Below are positions 23,447 to 32,736 of a DNA stretch of 64,000 nt, piece after piece. Source of the DNA: Phascolarctobacterium_A sp902463975 (GTDB lineage: Bacteria > Bacillota > Negativicutes > Acidaminococcales > Acidaminococcaceae); contig NZ_CABQHJ010000008.1 in NCBI RefSeq assembly GCF_902463975.1, positions 9,137-73,136 of the forward strand. The letters are read 5' to 3'. Within the stretch, counting starts at the first letter, position 1, and each line of letters starts with the position of its first letter. The position numbers and the translations under genes were made by a program. Below the pieces are notes generated by a model. The model was not told where the DNA came from, made no database searches, and saw nothing but the letters and a program-made list of their open reading frames with translations.

Positions 23447-25507
23447 ATGTGGTGGAAAGAACCTGTAACAACACTAAAAGGTGTAGGTGTAAAAAAGGCA
23501 GCTGAGCTGGCTGCTCTTAATATTTTCAGCGTGGGTGATTTGCTGGAATTTTACCCGCGCCAGGGTGCTTACCTTGATTATGCCAAGCTCAAAACGATTA
23601 AAGAGCTTGAGGTTGACAACAGCAAGCAGATTTTCAAAGCTACGGTTTATCAGGTGAAAAACGGCTATGGTGCCAGCCGCCGCAGCTATACGTCGGTGAC
23701 GGTGCGTGATGAAACAGGCTATGCCACGCTGTACTTTTTCGGCGGGCAGCGCTACAAGGCGCAGAAGCTGAAGCCGGATACGGTGCTGCAGATTACGGGC
23801 CGCGTAAGGCAGGGGCGCACTACGAAGTCCGTCAGTGAGGTGGATGTGCAGACTTTGGAGCAGGACGAGGGCAAAACGCCGGGTATTGTACCGGTGTATG
23901 CTTTGAGCGGTAACCTGACGCAGAAGAATCTGCGTACCTGGGTAAGCGAGGCGCTGCGCCTGGCAGCAAAGGATTTGCCGGAAAGCCTGCCAGCGAAGGT
24001 TGTGAGCCAGTGCAATTTGCCCGACCGCTATTCGGCGCTGAAAAATATTCACTTTCCGGAAAGCTGGGAAGCATTGCGACGAGCCAAGCAGCGCTTTGTT
24101 TTTGAGGAGCTGTTTTTGCTGCAGTGCGGCTTGCTGTATTATCGTCAGCAGAGCCATGACAACAGAGAGGGTATTAAGCACGCTGCAGACGGTGCGCTTG
24201 TTAAAGACGTAATGCAGGGACTGCCCTTTGAGCTGACGGCGGCACAGCAGCAGGCATGGCGTGAGATTTCGCTGGATATGCAGGATAAGAAGCCTATGCA
24301 CCGCATTCTGCAAGGCGATGTAGGCAGCGGTAAGACGGTTATCAGCGCGCTGGCATTGGCTAAGGCGGTGGAAAACGGTTATCAGGGCTGTATTATGGTG
24401 CCGACGGAAATTTTGGCAGCGCAGCATTTTGAAACGCTGGAGCAATATCTGCAGCCTTACGGTGTGCGTATTGCTTTGCTGACAGGCGGTATGCGTGCTA
24501 AGGCAAGGCGTGAGCTGCTGCTGAATCTGGAGCTGGGCCTTGTTGATGTAGTTGTGGGTACGCACGCGCTTCTGGAGGAGGACGTGCGCTTTGCCAACCT
24601 GTCACTGACGGTGACGGACGAGCAGCACCGCTTCGGCGTAGAGCAGCGTGCACGCCTGTCCAATAAATCGGAGAATGCTCCCGATGTACTGGTAATGACG
24701 GCAACGCCAATTCCGCGTACCTTGGCGCTCACTGTTTACGGCGATTTGGATATTTCCGTAATGAAGGGACGTCCGCCGCAGCGCAAGCCGGTGCGGACGC
24801 TGTGCTATACGGACGAGCGTCGTCGCGAGGTTTATGCCGGTCTGGTGCGTCAGGTGCAGGCAGGAAGGCAGGCCTACGTTGTCTGCCCACTGATTGAGGA
24901 ATCCGATGTCCTTGCTGTGCATAGTGCTGAAAGAGTATACGAGGAGCTGCAGCGCGATTTTCTGCAGGACATTCCCTGCGCTCTGCTGCATGGCAGGCTG
25001 AAGGGAGCGGAGAAGGATGCGATTATGAGCCGCTTTGCGGCAGGCGAGCTGAAGGTACTGGTGAGCACTACGGTTATCGAGGTTGGCGTGAACGTGCCCA
25101 ATGCTACGCTGATGGTGATTGAAAACGCCGAGCGCTTCGGTCTGGCGCAGCTGCACCAGCTGCGCGGACGTGTAGGACGCGGCAGCGAGCAGTCCTACTG
25201 CGTGCTGCTGACGGCCGCCGATTCGCCGGAGGCACTGGCGCGTCTGAACGTACTGCATGAGAGTGAGGACGGCTTTTATCTGGCGGAAAAGGATATGGAG
25301 CAGCGCGGTGCCGGTCAGCTCTTCGGTCTGAAGCAGCATGGCTTGCCAGATTTGCGAATTGCTGATATAATGCGAGATGTTGACGTAATTGCGCAGGTTC
25401 GCCAACTGGCGCAGGCGCAGCTGCGTACGCCGGAGGACTGGGCGGAAATCCGCCGCCTGGTGGAAATGCAGTTTGGCGAACGCTTTAATATGATTTTTAA
25501 TTCTTAA
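23447..25507 (+). CDS. recG: ATP-dependent DNA helicase RecG
   Basis: A 686-residue branch-migration helicase that remodels stalled forks. The N-terminal wedge/OB domain (to about residue 200) is followed by two RecA-like motor domains. Motifs: GDVGSGKT (Walker A, about 290), VTDEQHRFG (DEQH box), TATPIPRTLALTVYGDLD and QLRGRVGRGSEQSYC near 570. Length is usual. ATG 23447 follows AAAGAGGG. It may be co-transcribed with the membrane protein 15 bases downstream. Confidence 0.97.
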   Translation: MWWKEPVTTLKGVGVKKAAELAALNIFSVGDLLEFYPRQGAYLDYAKLKTIKELEVDNSKQIFKATVYQVKNGYGASRRSYTSVTVRDETGYATLYFFGGQRYKAQKLKPDTVLQITGRVRQGRTTKSVSEVDVQTLEQDEGKTPGIVPVYALSGNLTQKNLRTWVSEALRLAAKDLPESLPAKVVSQCNLPDRYSALKNIHFPESWEALRRAKQRFVFEELFLLQCGLLYYRQQSHDNREGIKHAADGALVKDVMQGLPFELTAAQQQAWREISLDMQDKKPMHRILQGDVGSGKTVISALALAKAVENGYQGCIMVPTEILAAQHFETLEQYLQPYGVRIALLTGGMRAKARRELLLNLELGLVDVVVGTHALLEEDVRFANLSLTVTDEQHRFGVEQRARLSNKSENAPDVLVMTATPIPRTLALTVYGDLDISVMKGRPPQRKPVRTLCYTDERRREVYAGLVRQVQAGRQAYVVCPLIEESDVLAVHSAERVYEELQRDFLQDIPCALLHGRLKGAEKDAIMSRFAAGELKVLVSTTVIEVGVNVPNATLMVIENAERFGLAQLHQLRGRVGRGSEQSYCVLLTAADSPEALARLNVLHESEDGFYLAEKDMEQRGAGQLFGLKQHGLPDLRIADIMRDVDVIAQVRQLAQAQLRTPEDWAEIRRLVEMQFGERFNMIFNS

Positions 25508-25522
25508 AGAGGTTATAAATAC

Positions 25523-26221
25523 ATGAAAAAAGACTGGTTAAAAAATCCTGATGTTTGTGCTAAGGTGACGGCGGCAGTTTTGCTGGTGGCCTTGTTTTTG
25601 GGTATTCACTTTTTTGCCGATGATTTCTTTAATAAAACCTTTACGCTGGCAATCAGCGGTAATGTCAACGGTCTGGTGGAATATCTGCGCTCCTTTGGCC
25701 CATGGGCGATTTTAATCAGTTTTGTGCTGGACGTGCTGATTAATGCCGGCAGCGTTTTCCCGTCGATTTTTCTTTCTACAGCCAATGGTCTGATTTTCGG
25801 CCTGCCCCTGGGTATTACTATTTCCTGGCTGGCGGAAACAACCGGTGTGGTTATCAGCTTTTATCTGATGCGCTTCTTCTTCCGTGATACGGCGCAGAAG
25901 CTGATTGAAAAAAGCAACTCGCTGAAATCCATTGATGAAGCAAGCAGCAAGCACGGTCTGGAGTGGATGGCCTTCGCCAGGGCGCTGCCGTATTTTCCGT
26001 CAGGCATTTTGACGGCGGTGGGTGCTGTGAGCAGCATGAGTGCGCGTGATTACATTATTGCTAACCTTATCGGCAAATTTCCTTCTACGGCATTGGAGGT
26101 TGTCATCGGCCATGATGTAGTTAACTTTCAGGAGCACAGCCAAAGATTAACGATTTTGATTTTGGTTGTGGGCGCTGTCTTTTTTGCGTATAAAAAATGG
26201 TTCTATAAAAAGGGAAAATAA
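25523..26221 (+). CDS. TVP38/TMEM64 (VTT domain) membrane protein
   Basis: A 232-residue inner-membrane protein with about five to six hydrophobic helices. It has the SNARE-associated/VTT core: FPSIFLSTANGLIFG, then GLEWMAFARALPYFPSG and IIANLIGKFPSTALEVVIG. The family is linked to lipid scrambling or transport, but this member's substrate is unknown. It starts 15 bases after recG and ends before a terminator. Confidence 0.85.
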   Translation: MKKDWLKNPDVCAKVTAAVLLVALFLGIHFFADDFFNKTFTLAISGNVNGLVEYLRSFGPWAILISFVLDVLINAGSVFPSIFLSTANGLIFGLPLGITISWLAETTGVVISFYLMRFFFRDTAQKLIEKSNSLKSIDEASSKHGLEWMAFARALPYFPSGILTAVGAVSSMSARDYIIANLIGKFPSTALEVVIGHDVVNFQEHSQRLTILILVVGAVFFAYKKWFYKKGK

Positions 26222-26234
26222 ATTTGCTTTAGTG

Positions 26235-26268
26235 CGTCGCTGCAGTAATTTCTGTGGCGGCGTTTTTT
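26235..26268 (+). terminator. Terminator after the VTT protein
   Basis: CGTCGCTGCAG (26235-26245) pairs, with some G-T pairs, to CTGTGGCGGCG (26252-26262), followed by TTTTTT. Confidence 0.75.
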
Positions 26269-26303
26269 ACAGATAGAGATACAGATAGTGAAAGGAAATA
26301 ACA

Positions 26304-27503
26304 ATGATGGAAAATAAACAAGTGCAGCCATGGCAGCAATATCAGGCACTTTATCTGCATATACCGTTTTGCGTACAGAAATGCCTGTACTGCGATTTTG
26401 CTTCTTATGCCGGCTTTGACGAGCAGGCGAAGCGTGAATATACCGACGCTGTGTGCAAAGAAATTGCTCTGCGTGCGGATGAGGCGGCAGATATGGCGGC
26501 GAACGCCAGCATTTATTTTGGCGGCGGCACGCCGAGCGTGCTGCCGACGGAATGTATCGCGAAGCTGGTTAACGCTTTGAAGCAGTACGGCTTTTGGCAG
26601 CAGCCCTGCGAGGCAACGATTGAGGTAAACCCCGGTACGGCAGATTTAGCCAAGCTGCAGACGCTGCGTCAGCTTGGCTTTGACCGCATCAGCTTCGGCG
26701 TACAGTCGCTGCAGGACAACGAGCTGCGGGCGATAGGACGCATTCACAACGCGCAGCAGGCGCTGGAAGCGCTGACGCTGGCACGCAAAGCTGGCTTTGC
26801 GCGCGTCAGCGCGGATTTGATTTACGGACTGCCGTCGCAGACGCTTACCAGCCTGCAGGATACGCTGGAGCGTCTAACCGATACGGGCATAGAGCATATT
26901 TCTGTTTATGGCCTGATAGTGGAGGAGGGCACGCCGTTGGCAAGCCTAGTGGACAAGGGCAGAATAACTTTGCCTGACGAGGACACGGCGGCGGATATGT
27001 ACGAGTTGGTGCAGTTTTTTTTGCGCGAGCGTGGTTTTGAACGCTACGAAATATCAAACTACGCCAAAAACGGCCAGTATTCGCGGCACAATACGGTTTA
27101 CTGGCAGTATCATCCTTACATGGCCTTTGGCGCTGCCGCCTGTGGCTTTGACGGCCAAAGAAGGCGCACCGGGCTGAGTACGGTCAGAGAATATATTGAG
27201 CAGCTTAAGAGCTTTAGCAGTGGCGATTTGCGCACGAGCGCTTTATATAATATAGAAGAATTATCTTGTGCAGAGCTGTTGGAGGAGTTTATGTTCATGG
27301 GACTGCGCCGCAGCGAAGGCGCGAGCCTGGCGGAGGCCCGCGAGCGCTTTGGCGTTGATGTGCTGCAGCGCTTTGCCTCCGAGCTGGCACCGCTCTTTGA
27401 ACAAAAGCTTATTGCATATGATGTAGGTACGCAAAGACTGCGCCTGACGGAGCGTGGTATGGAGGTCGGCAATCAAATATTTGAAGTTTTTGTGATAACT
27501 TAA
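26304..27503 (+). CDS. hemW: Radical SAM protein HemW (heme chaperone type)
   Basis: A 399-residue radical SAM protein of the HemN/HemW family. The cluster motif is YLHIPFCVQKCLYCDF (Cx3Cx2C) near residue 25, and YFGGGTPS near 75 binds SAM. Compared with true HemN it is the shorter HemW form, thought to transfer heme rather than oxidise coproporphyrinogen. It lies just upstream of the hrcA operon, as in many Firmicutes. It is a distant relative of the ChuW/HutW-like enzyme at 39627. Confidence 0.9.
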   Translation: MMENKQVQPWQQYQALYLHIPFCVQKCLYCDFASYAGFDEQAKREYTDAVCKEIALRADEAADMAANASIYFGGGTPSVLPTECIAKLVNALKQYGFWQQPCEATIEVNPGTADLAKLQTLRQLGFDRISFGVQSLQDNELRAIGRIHNAQQALEALTLARKAGFARVSADLIYGLPSQTLTSLQDTLERLTDTGIEHISVYGLIVEEGTPLASLVDKGRITLPDEDTAADMYELVQFFLRERGFERYEISNYAKNGQYSRHNTVYWQYHPYMAFGAAACGFDGQRRRTGLSTVREYIEQLKSFSSGDLRTSALYNIEELSCAELLEEFMFMGLRRSEGASLAEARERFGVDVLQRFASELAPLFEQKLIAYDVGTQRLRLTERGMEVGNQIFEVFVIT

Positions 27504-27521
27504 AAATAAATAAAAAAGGTG

Positions 27522-27550
27522 TTGACAATAAAGTAGGCTAGTGCTATCCT
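27522..27550 (+). promoter_or_regulatory. Promoter of the hrcA-grpE-dnaK-dnaJ operon
   Basis: TTGACA (27522-27527) and TATCCT (27545-27550) have 17-base spacing. The CIRCE operator lies just downstream, over the expected start site. Confidence 0.85.
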
Positions 27551-27562
27551 AGTATCAAGATG

Positions 27563-27589
27563 TTAGCACTCCTAATGATAGAGTGCTAA
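27563..27589 (+). promoter_or_regulatory. CIRCE operator (HrcA binding site)
   Basis: A perfect TTAGCACTC-N9-GAGTGCTAA element. HrcA bound here represses the heat-shock operon; loss of active HrcA under heat stress relieves it. Confidence 0.98.
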
Positions 27590-27610
27590 CAATCAAAATG
27601 AGGTGGGAAT

Positions 27611-28645
27611 ATGTTAAACGAAAGAAAGAAAAAAATTCTCCAGCTCATAATTGAGGATTATATTTCAACTGCTGAGCCTGTAGGTTCAAGGACGATTGCC
27701 CGCAAATATGATTTGGGCCTCAGTCCTGCGACCATCCGTAACGAGATGAGTGATCTGGAGCTTCTGGGTTATCTGGAGCAGCCGCACACCTCGGCCGGAC
27801 GTGTACCGTCGGCTCAGGCTTATCGTCTTTATGTTGACTCACTCGTTGAACCCGGCACTCTGACAGATAATGACAGAGCGCTGATTAACGGCTGGTTCAG
27901 CGAAAGACGCAGAAGCATTGATGAAATCTTCCAGTCAACGGCGAAAATCCTTTCCCGGATGACGAAGAATGTTTCAATGGTGCTGGCTAACCGTGATGCC
28001 GGTGCGTGCTTCCGTTATATGAAGTTTTTACCTCTGGATGAGCACCATGCCATCCTGTGCATTGTAACAGATGACGGCAATGTGGCCAATTGCGTGGTAG
28101 AAATTCCTTTGGGAATGCGGCCGGAGGAGCTGGACTACATGGCAGGACGCGTCAGCAGACTGCTGGAGGGCAGAGCGTTGGCGAACATTACCGAGGACCT
28201 GCTGCAGGCGGTGCATACCAATATAGCAGATGATAAGCTGCTGTTCACATCGCTGGTACAGTCCATCCGCCAGATGCGTCAGAAATACCAGCAGCAAAAG
28301 GTTTTCCTGGGTGGCACCAAGCAGCTGCTGAACCAGCCGGAATTCCGCGATGTGGAGCGTGTGAAGAATCTTCTGGGTATCCTGGAGGAGGAGCGCGTGG
28401 TGCGCGATTTGCTGAAGGCAGGCGAGGACAGCGGACTGAAGATCACGATTGGCAGTGAAAACAAATTCACCGGCATTCAGGATTGCAGCATGGTACAGGC
28501 AACCTACCGTCTTAACGGTCAGATAGTCGGTACGATGGCAGTTCTTGGCCCGACGCGTATGGAATACGGCAAGGTAATTACCGTTATGGATTACCTGCAT
28601 AAGTATTTGAAAACGATGTTCGAGCAAAAGCCCGACAAGAAATAA
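27611..28645 (+). CDS. hrcA: Heat-inducible transcription repressor HrcA
   Basis: A 344-residue repressor that binds the CIRCE site just upstream. The N-terminal winged helix shows YISTAEPVGSRTIARKYDL (in pieces) and SPATIRNEMSDLE; LEQPHTSAGRVPS is the family signature. Dimerisation domain near the C-terminus: YRLNGQIVGTMAVLGPTRMEY in pieces. Length is usual. An AGGTGGGA site precedes the ATG. Confidence 0.97.
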   Translation: MLNERKKKILQLIIEDYISTAEPVGSRTIARKYDLGLSPATIRNEMSDLELLGYLEQPHTSAGRVPSAQAYRLYVDSLVEPGTLTDNDRALINGWFSERRRSIDEIFQSTAKILSRMTKNVSMVLANRDAGACFRYMKFLPLDEHHAILCIVTDDGNVANCVVEIPLGMRPEELDYMAGRVSRLLEGRALANITEDLLQAVHTNIADDKLLFTSLVQSIRQMRQKYQQQKVFLGGTKQLLNQPEFRDVERVKNLLGILEEERVVRDLLKAGEDSGLKITIGSENKFTGIQDCSMVQATYRLNGQIVGTMAVLGPTRMEYGKVITVMDYLHKYLKTMFEQKPDKK

Positions 28646-28663
28646 AACTAAGGAGGAAGAGCC

Positions 28664-29251
28664 TTGCAGGATAATGAAATGAAAGAAAAACAGGCTGAGC
28701 AGGAGGCTGCGGAAGCGAAGGCTGCCGAACAGGAAACTGCGGAAGCTGCAGAAGCTGAAAAAGCTGAAGATGTAAAAAATGCGGAGGAAGCCGCTGAGCC
28801 TGAGGTTGACCCGAAGGATGCTAAAATCGAAGAGTTGCAAAATCGTTTACTGAGATTGCAGGCTGATTTTGAAAACTTCCGCCGTCGCACCAATATAGAA
28901 AAGGAACAGCTTTCCACCTTTGTAACAGCAAATGTGGTTGGCAAGTTCTTAAAGGTTTTAGATAATTTTGAGCGTGCTGAAGCAAGCGTCGAAAAGGGCG
29001 ATAATGTGGATGCAGTTGTCGATGGTATGAAAAAAATCCGCCGTCAGTTTGAAGATGCCTTCAAGGATCTGAAGGTAGAAGAAATTGAAGCTCAAAATGC
29101 TAAATTTGACCCGAACATCCACGAAGCCGTAATGCGCGGTCATAATCCGGAGCTGGATGATGAAATCGTAGATATGGTTTTCGAAAAAGGCTATAAGCTG
29201 GGGGACAAGGTTATCCGTCACAGTAAGGTAAGAGTAAACACCAACGAATAA
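28664..29251 (+). CDS. grpE: Nucleotide exchange factor GrpE
   Basis: A 195-residue cofactor of DnaK that releases ADP. The acidic, Ala/Glu-rich N-terminus (to about residue 55) leads into the long dimerising helix (LQNRLLRLQADFENFRRRTN in pieces), and the C-terminal beta domain has HEAVMRGHNPE. TTG 28664 is chosen because AGGAGG (28651-28656) is 7 bases away; ATG 28679 would be too far. Second gene of the operon. Confidence 0.95.
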   Translation: MQDNEMKEKQAEQEAAEAKAAEQETAEAAEAEKAEDVKNAEEAAEPEVDPKDAKIEELQNRLLRLQADFENFRRRTNIEKEQLSTFVTANVVGKFLKVLDNFERAEASVEKGDNVDAVVDGMKKIRRQFEDAFKDLKVEEIEAQNAKFDPNIHEAVMRGHNPELDDEIVDMVFEKGYKLGDKVIRHSKVRVNTNE

Positions 29252-29357
29252 AGCTGGCGTGCTCTTCACAATAAATTAAAAAATATATCACATCGATTCG
29301 GTAAAAATGTGGCATTTGCCGCATCACCGAAGGATAGTAATCAGGAGGATAAAAATC

Positions 29358-31208
29358 ATGGCTAAAGTAATTGGTATTGACTTAGGTACTACTAATAGTG
29401 TTGTTGCAGTTATGGAAGGCGGCGAACCTACCGTCATCACTAACCAGGAAGGCAGCCGCTTAACCCCGTCTGTTGTAGGCTTTGCTAAAAACGGCGAGCG
29501 TCTTGTTGGTCAGCTGGCAAAACGTCAGGCAGTTTCCAACCCTGACAGAACCATCAGCTCCATCAAACGTCACATGGGCGAAGGCTCTTACAGAGTAACT
29601 ATCGACGACAAAAAATATTCCCCGGAAGAAATTTCCGCAATGATTCTGCAAAAACTGAAAGCGGATGCAGAAGCTTATCTGGGCGAAAAGGTATCCCAGG
29701 CAGTTATCACTGTTCCTGCATACTTCAATGACAGCCAACGTCAGGCTACTAAAGACGCTGGTAAGATTGCAGGCCTCGATGTTCTGCGTATCGTCAACGA
29801 GCCTACCGCTGCTTCTCTGGCATACGGCATTGATAAAACCGACGACCATACCATCATGGTATACGACCTCGGCGGCGGCACCTTCGATGTATCCATTCTG
29901 GATGTTGGTGACGGCGTATTCGAAGTAAAAGCAACCAATGGTGATACTCATCTGGGCGGCGATGACTTCGATAAGAAAATCATGGACTGGATGGTTGACG
30001 AATTCAAGAAAGCTGAAGGCATTGACCTTTCTACCGACCGTATGGCTATGCAGCGTCTGCGTGAAGCTGCTGAAAAAGCTAAAATCGAATTGTCCGGCGT
30101 TATGAGCACCAACATCAACCTGCCGTTCATCACTGCAGGTGCTGACGGCCCGAAACATCTGGATATGGACCTGACTCGTGCTAAATTCGAAGCAATGACT
30201 GCTGATCTTGTTGAACGCACCATGGGCCCTGTTCGTCAGGCTATGAGCGATGCAGGTCTTTCCGCAAACGATATCAGCAAGGTAATCCTGGTTGGCGGTT
30301 CTTCCCGTATCCCGGCTGTACAGGCTGCTATCAAAGCATTCATGGGCAAAGAGCCTTACAAAGGAGTTAACCCGGATGAATGCGTTGCAGTAGGTGCTGC
30401 TATCCAGGCTGGCGTTCTCTCCGGTGAAGAAGGCACTGGCAACGTACTGCTGCTGGATGTAACTCCGTTGTCCCTGGGTATTGAAACCCTCGGCGGTGTA
30501 TTCACCAAGATTATCGACCGTAACACTACCATCCCGACCTCTAAGAAACAGGTATTCTCTACCGCTGCTGATAACCAGCCTTCCGTTGATATCCATGTTC
30601 TGCAAGGTGAACGTGAAATGGCTGCAGACAACAAAACTCTGGGCCGCTTCGAGCTGTCCGGCATCCCGGCTGCACCGCGTGGAATTCCTAAAATTGAAGT
30701 TTCCTTCGACATCGATGCTAACGGTATCGTTAACGTAAGCGCTAAAGACCTTGGCACCGGTAAAGAACAAAAGATTACCATTACCTCCTCCGGCACCCTT
30801 GATAAGGACGAAGTAGACAGAATGGTTAAAGAAGCAGAAGCTAACGCTGAAGCTGATAAGAAACGTAAGGAAGGCGTAGAAGTCCGCAACCAGGCCGACA
30901 ACATGTGCTATCAGGCTGAAAAGACCATGAAGGACATGGAAGGCAAAGGCAAGGACGAATTGATTGCTAAGGTTAAAGCTGCTGTTGACACCCTGAAAGA
31001 AACCATGAAGGGCGACGATCTCGACAAGATTAAAGCTGATACCGAAGCTCTGACCAAACCGTTGTACGAGCTGAGCGCTGAGCTTTACAAAGAAACTCAG
31101 GCACAAGAGGGTGCTGCAGGCGCTCAAGGCGCTGCAGGTGCTCAGGGTGCTAAAAAAGCCGATGATGACGTAGTTGACGCGGAAGTTGTTGACGACGATA
31201 AGAAATAA
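29358..31208 (+). CDS. dnaK: Chaperone DnaK (Hsp70)
   Basis: A 616-residue Hsp70. The ATPase domain starts MAKVIGIDLGTTNSV; AYFNDSQRQATKDAG and DLGGGTFDVS are visible. The substrate domain holds TPLSLGIETLGG, and an acidic C-terminal tail (DDDVVDAEVVDDDKK) follows an Ala/Gly-rich linker. ATG 29358 with AGGAGG at 29343-29348 fixes the start; the frame upstream to 29307 is leader. The leader holds TTCGGT/ACCGAA and ATGTGGC/GCCGCAT inverted pairs that may fold. Confidence 0.98.
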   Translation: MAKVIGIDLGTTNSVVAVMEGGEPTVITNQEGSRLTPSVVGFAKNGERLVGQLAKRQAVSNPDRTISSIKRHMGEGSYRVTIDDKKYSPEEISAMILQKLKADAEAYLGEKVSQAVITVPAYFNDSQRQATKDAGKIAGLDVLRIVNEPTAASLAYGIDKTDDHTIMVYDLGGGTFDVSILDVGDGVFEVKATNGDTHLGGDDFDKKIMDWMVDEFKKAEGIDLSTDRMAMQRLREAAEKAKIELSGVMSTNINLPFITAGADGPKHLDMDLTRAKFEAMTADLVERTMGPVRQAMSDAGLSANDISKVILVGGSSRIPAVQAAIKAFMGKEPYKGVNPDECVAVGAAIQAGVLSGEEGTGNVLLLDVTPLSLGIETLGGVFTKIIDRNTTIPTSKKQVFSTAADNQPSVDIHVLQGEREMAADNKTLGRFELSGIPAAPRGIPKIEVSFDIDANGIVNVSAKDLGTGKEQKITITSSGTLDKDEVDRMVKEAEANAEADKKRKEGVEVRNQADNMCYQAEKTMKDMEGKGKDELIAKVKAAVDTLKETMKGDDLDKIKADTEALTKPLYELSAELYKETQAQEGAAGAQGAAGAQGAKKADDDVVDAEVVDDDKK

Positions 31209-31359
31209 GGCTGTCGATAAGGCACCATCTGCGTTGTTGATACAGACGTAAAAAAGTAATATAATATTAGTGCCCAGCTGCTGTGGCAACCGCCATCATG
31301 CATCTGGGCATTATATGCTTAAATAATATTCGGTAGAAAAGTTTTAGGAGGCGCCTGTT

Positions 31360-32511
31360 TTGGCTAAGAGAGATTATTATGAGGTACTGGGAGTAAGCAA
31401 AACCGCTTCCCAGGACGAAATAAAAAAAGCATTCCGTAAACTGGCCCTGAAATATCATCCTGACCGTAATAAGGGCAACGAAGAAGCCATGAACAAATTC
31501 AAGGAAGCCAATGAGGCTTACAGCGTCCTTTCCGATGAGCAGAAGCGCCAGCAGTATGACCAGCTTGGCCCTGATGCCTTCGAACAGGCGCAGACTGCCG
31601 GCGGTGCCGGCGGTAATCCGTTCGGCGGCGGCTTCGGTGGCTTTGGCGGCGGAGGCATGGATGATATTTTCGATATGTTCTTCGGCGGCCAGGGACGCAG
31701 TCGCGGCGGCCGCGAAGCGGGCCCGCAGCGCGGTGCGGATTTGCGCTTTGATATGGAAATTACCTTTGAAGAAGCAGCTTTCGGCGTAGAGAAGGAAATC
31801 AATCTGTATCGCGACGAAACCTGCGACCATTGCCACGGTGATGGTGCAGAGCCCGGCTCCAAGGTTGAAACCTGCCCTGAATGTCACGGCTCCGGCTATG
31901 TACGCTTCACCCAGAATACCATGTTCGGTCAGATGGTAAATGAGCGTCCGTGCTCCAAGTGCCACGGCGAGGGCAAGATCATTTCCAACCCCTGTAAGGA
32001 ATGTCGCGGCAAGGGTACTGTGAAGAAGAATAAACGCCTGAAGGTAAAAATCCCTGCAGGTGTAGATAACGGCTCCCGCCTGCGCGTAAGCGGCGAGGGC
32101 GAGGCCGGTGCTAAGGGCGGTCAGAGCGGTGATCTTTACGTATATCTGTACGTGAAGCCACACAAGTTCTTTGAACGTGATGGCACTACTGTTCTGTGCG
32201 AGGTACCTGTCAATATCGTACAGGCAACCCTGGGCGCTGAGATCAAGGTTCCTACGCTGGATGGTCAGGTAACCGTGAAGGTTCCCGAAGGCACTCAGCC
32301 CGGTAAGGTACTGCGCCTGAAGGAGAAGGGGATTCCCAGCCTGCGCGGCGGTCAGCGCGGTGATCAGCTGGTTCGCATTAAGGTAGTTGTGCCGACTAAG
32401 CTGAACGAAAAGCAGAAGGAAGCACTGCGCAGCTTCGGTGAAATCAGCAAGGATAATATCAGCCCCGAGGAAAAGAGCTTCTTCAATAAAATCAAAAATC
32501 TTTTTAAATAA
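31360..32511 (+). CDS. dnaJ: Chaperone DnaJ (Hsp40)
   Basis: A 383-residue type I Hsp40. The J domain has YHPDRNKG (HPD about residue 32), followed by a Gly/Phe-rich linker (about 80-125), four CxxCxGxG zinc repeats (CDHCHGDG, CPECHGSG, CSKCHGEG, CKECRGKG) and C-terminal substrate domains. TTG 31360 is the start, with AGGAGG at 31346-31351. The 151-base gap after dnaK holds TGCCCAG/CTGGGCA, which may form an mRNA hairpin. Confidence 0.97.
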   Translation: MAKRDYYEVLGVSKTASQDEIKKAFRKLALKYHPDRNKGNEEAMNKFKEANEAYSVLSDEQKRQQYDQLGPDAFEQAQTAGGAGGNPFGGGFGGFGGGGMDDIFDMFFGGQGRSRGGREAGPQRGADLRFDMEITFEEAAFGVEKEINLYRDETCDHCHGDGAEPGSKVETCPECHGSGYVRFTQNTMFGQMVNERPCSKCHGEGKIISNPCKECRGKGTVKKNKRLKVKIPAGVDNGSRLRVSGEGEAGAKGGQSGDLYVYLYVKPHKFFERDGTTVLCEVPVNIVQATLGAEIKVPTLDGQVTVKVPEGTQPGKVLRLKEKGIPSLRGGQRGDQLVRIKVVVPTKLNEKQKEALRSFGEISKDNISPEEKSFFNKIKNLFK

Positions 32512-32525
32512 AAACTGTAAAAAGC

Positions 32526-32554
32526 TTGACACTTATCAGGCTATGTGTTATCAT
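32526..32554 (+). promoter_or_regulatory. Promoter of infC-rpmI-rplT
   Basis: TTGACA (32526-32531) and TATCAT (32549-32554) have 17-base spacing. A leader of about 175 bases follows. Confidence 0.8.
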
Positions 32555-32559
32555 GTTCT

Positions 32560-32660
32560 AGTAACAAAGCAGAAGCCACTCGCTTCTCACCTTGCGGCAA
32601 ACGCTCGACAGGGTTGGATATGATATTCATGCGGGTGGAATTTGTTCTGCCCGCTTTTTT
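32560..32660 (+). ncRNA. Attenuated leader of infC-rpmI-rplT (L20-leader-like)
   Basis: The leader contains AGAAGCCACTCGCTTCT (small hairpin) and ends in a terminator, GCGGGTGGAA (32631-32640) pairing with TTCTGCCCGC (32645-32654), then TTTTTT. A terminator before infC implies readthrough control. In Firmicutes such leaders answer to ribosomal protein L20. Assignment to that family is by position and layout, not by a checked covariance model. Confidence 0.65.
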
Positions 32661-32736
32661 GTTTTGCTTATATCTGATATGTTACAGATTTTATAAGCAG
32701 TAATTGCTTATCTGATGTTCATGGAGGTGAATTGTT

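Noticed and set aside
28651..28944. Minus-strand Ser/Ala-rich frame opposite the start of grpE
   Set aside because: It mirrors the Glu/Ala-rich N-terminus of GrpE. No initiation signals.
29460..31289. 609-residue minus-strand open frame opposite dnaK
   Set aside because: Long antisense frames opposite dnaK are a common result of its codon bias. The protein is low in complexity and has no start signals.
31267..32532. 421-residue minus-strand open frame opposite dnaJ
   Set aside because: A shadow of the dnaJ reading frame. It has no promoter or SD, and the sequence lacks domain features.
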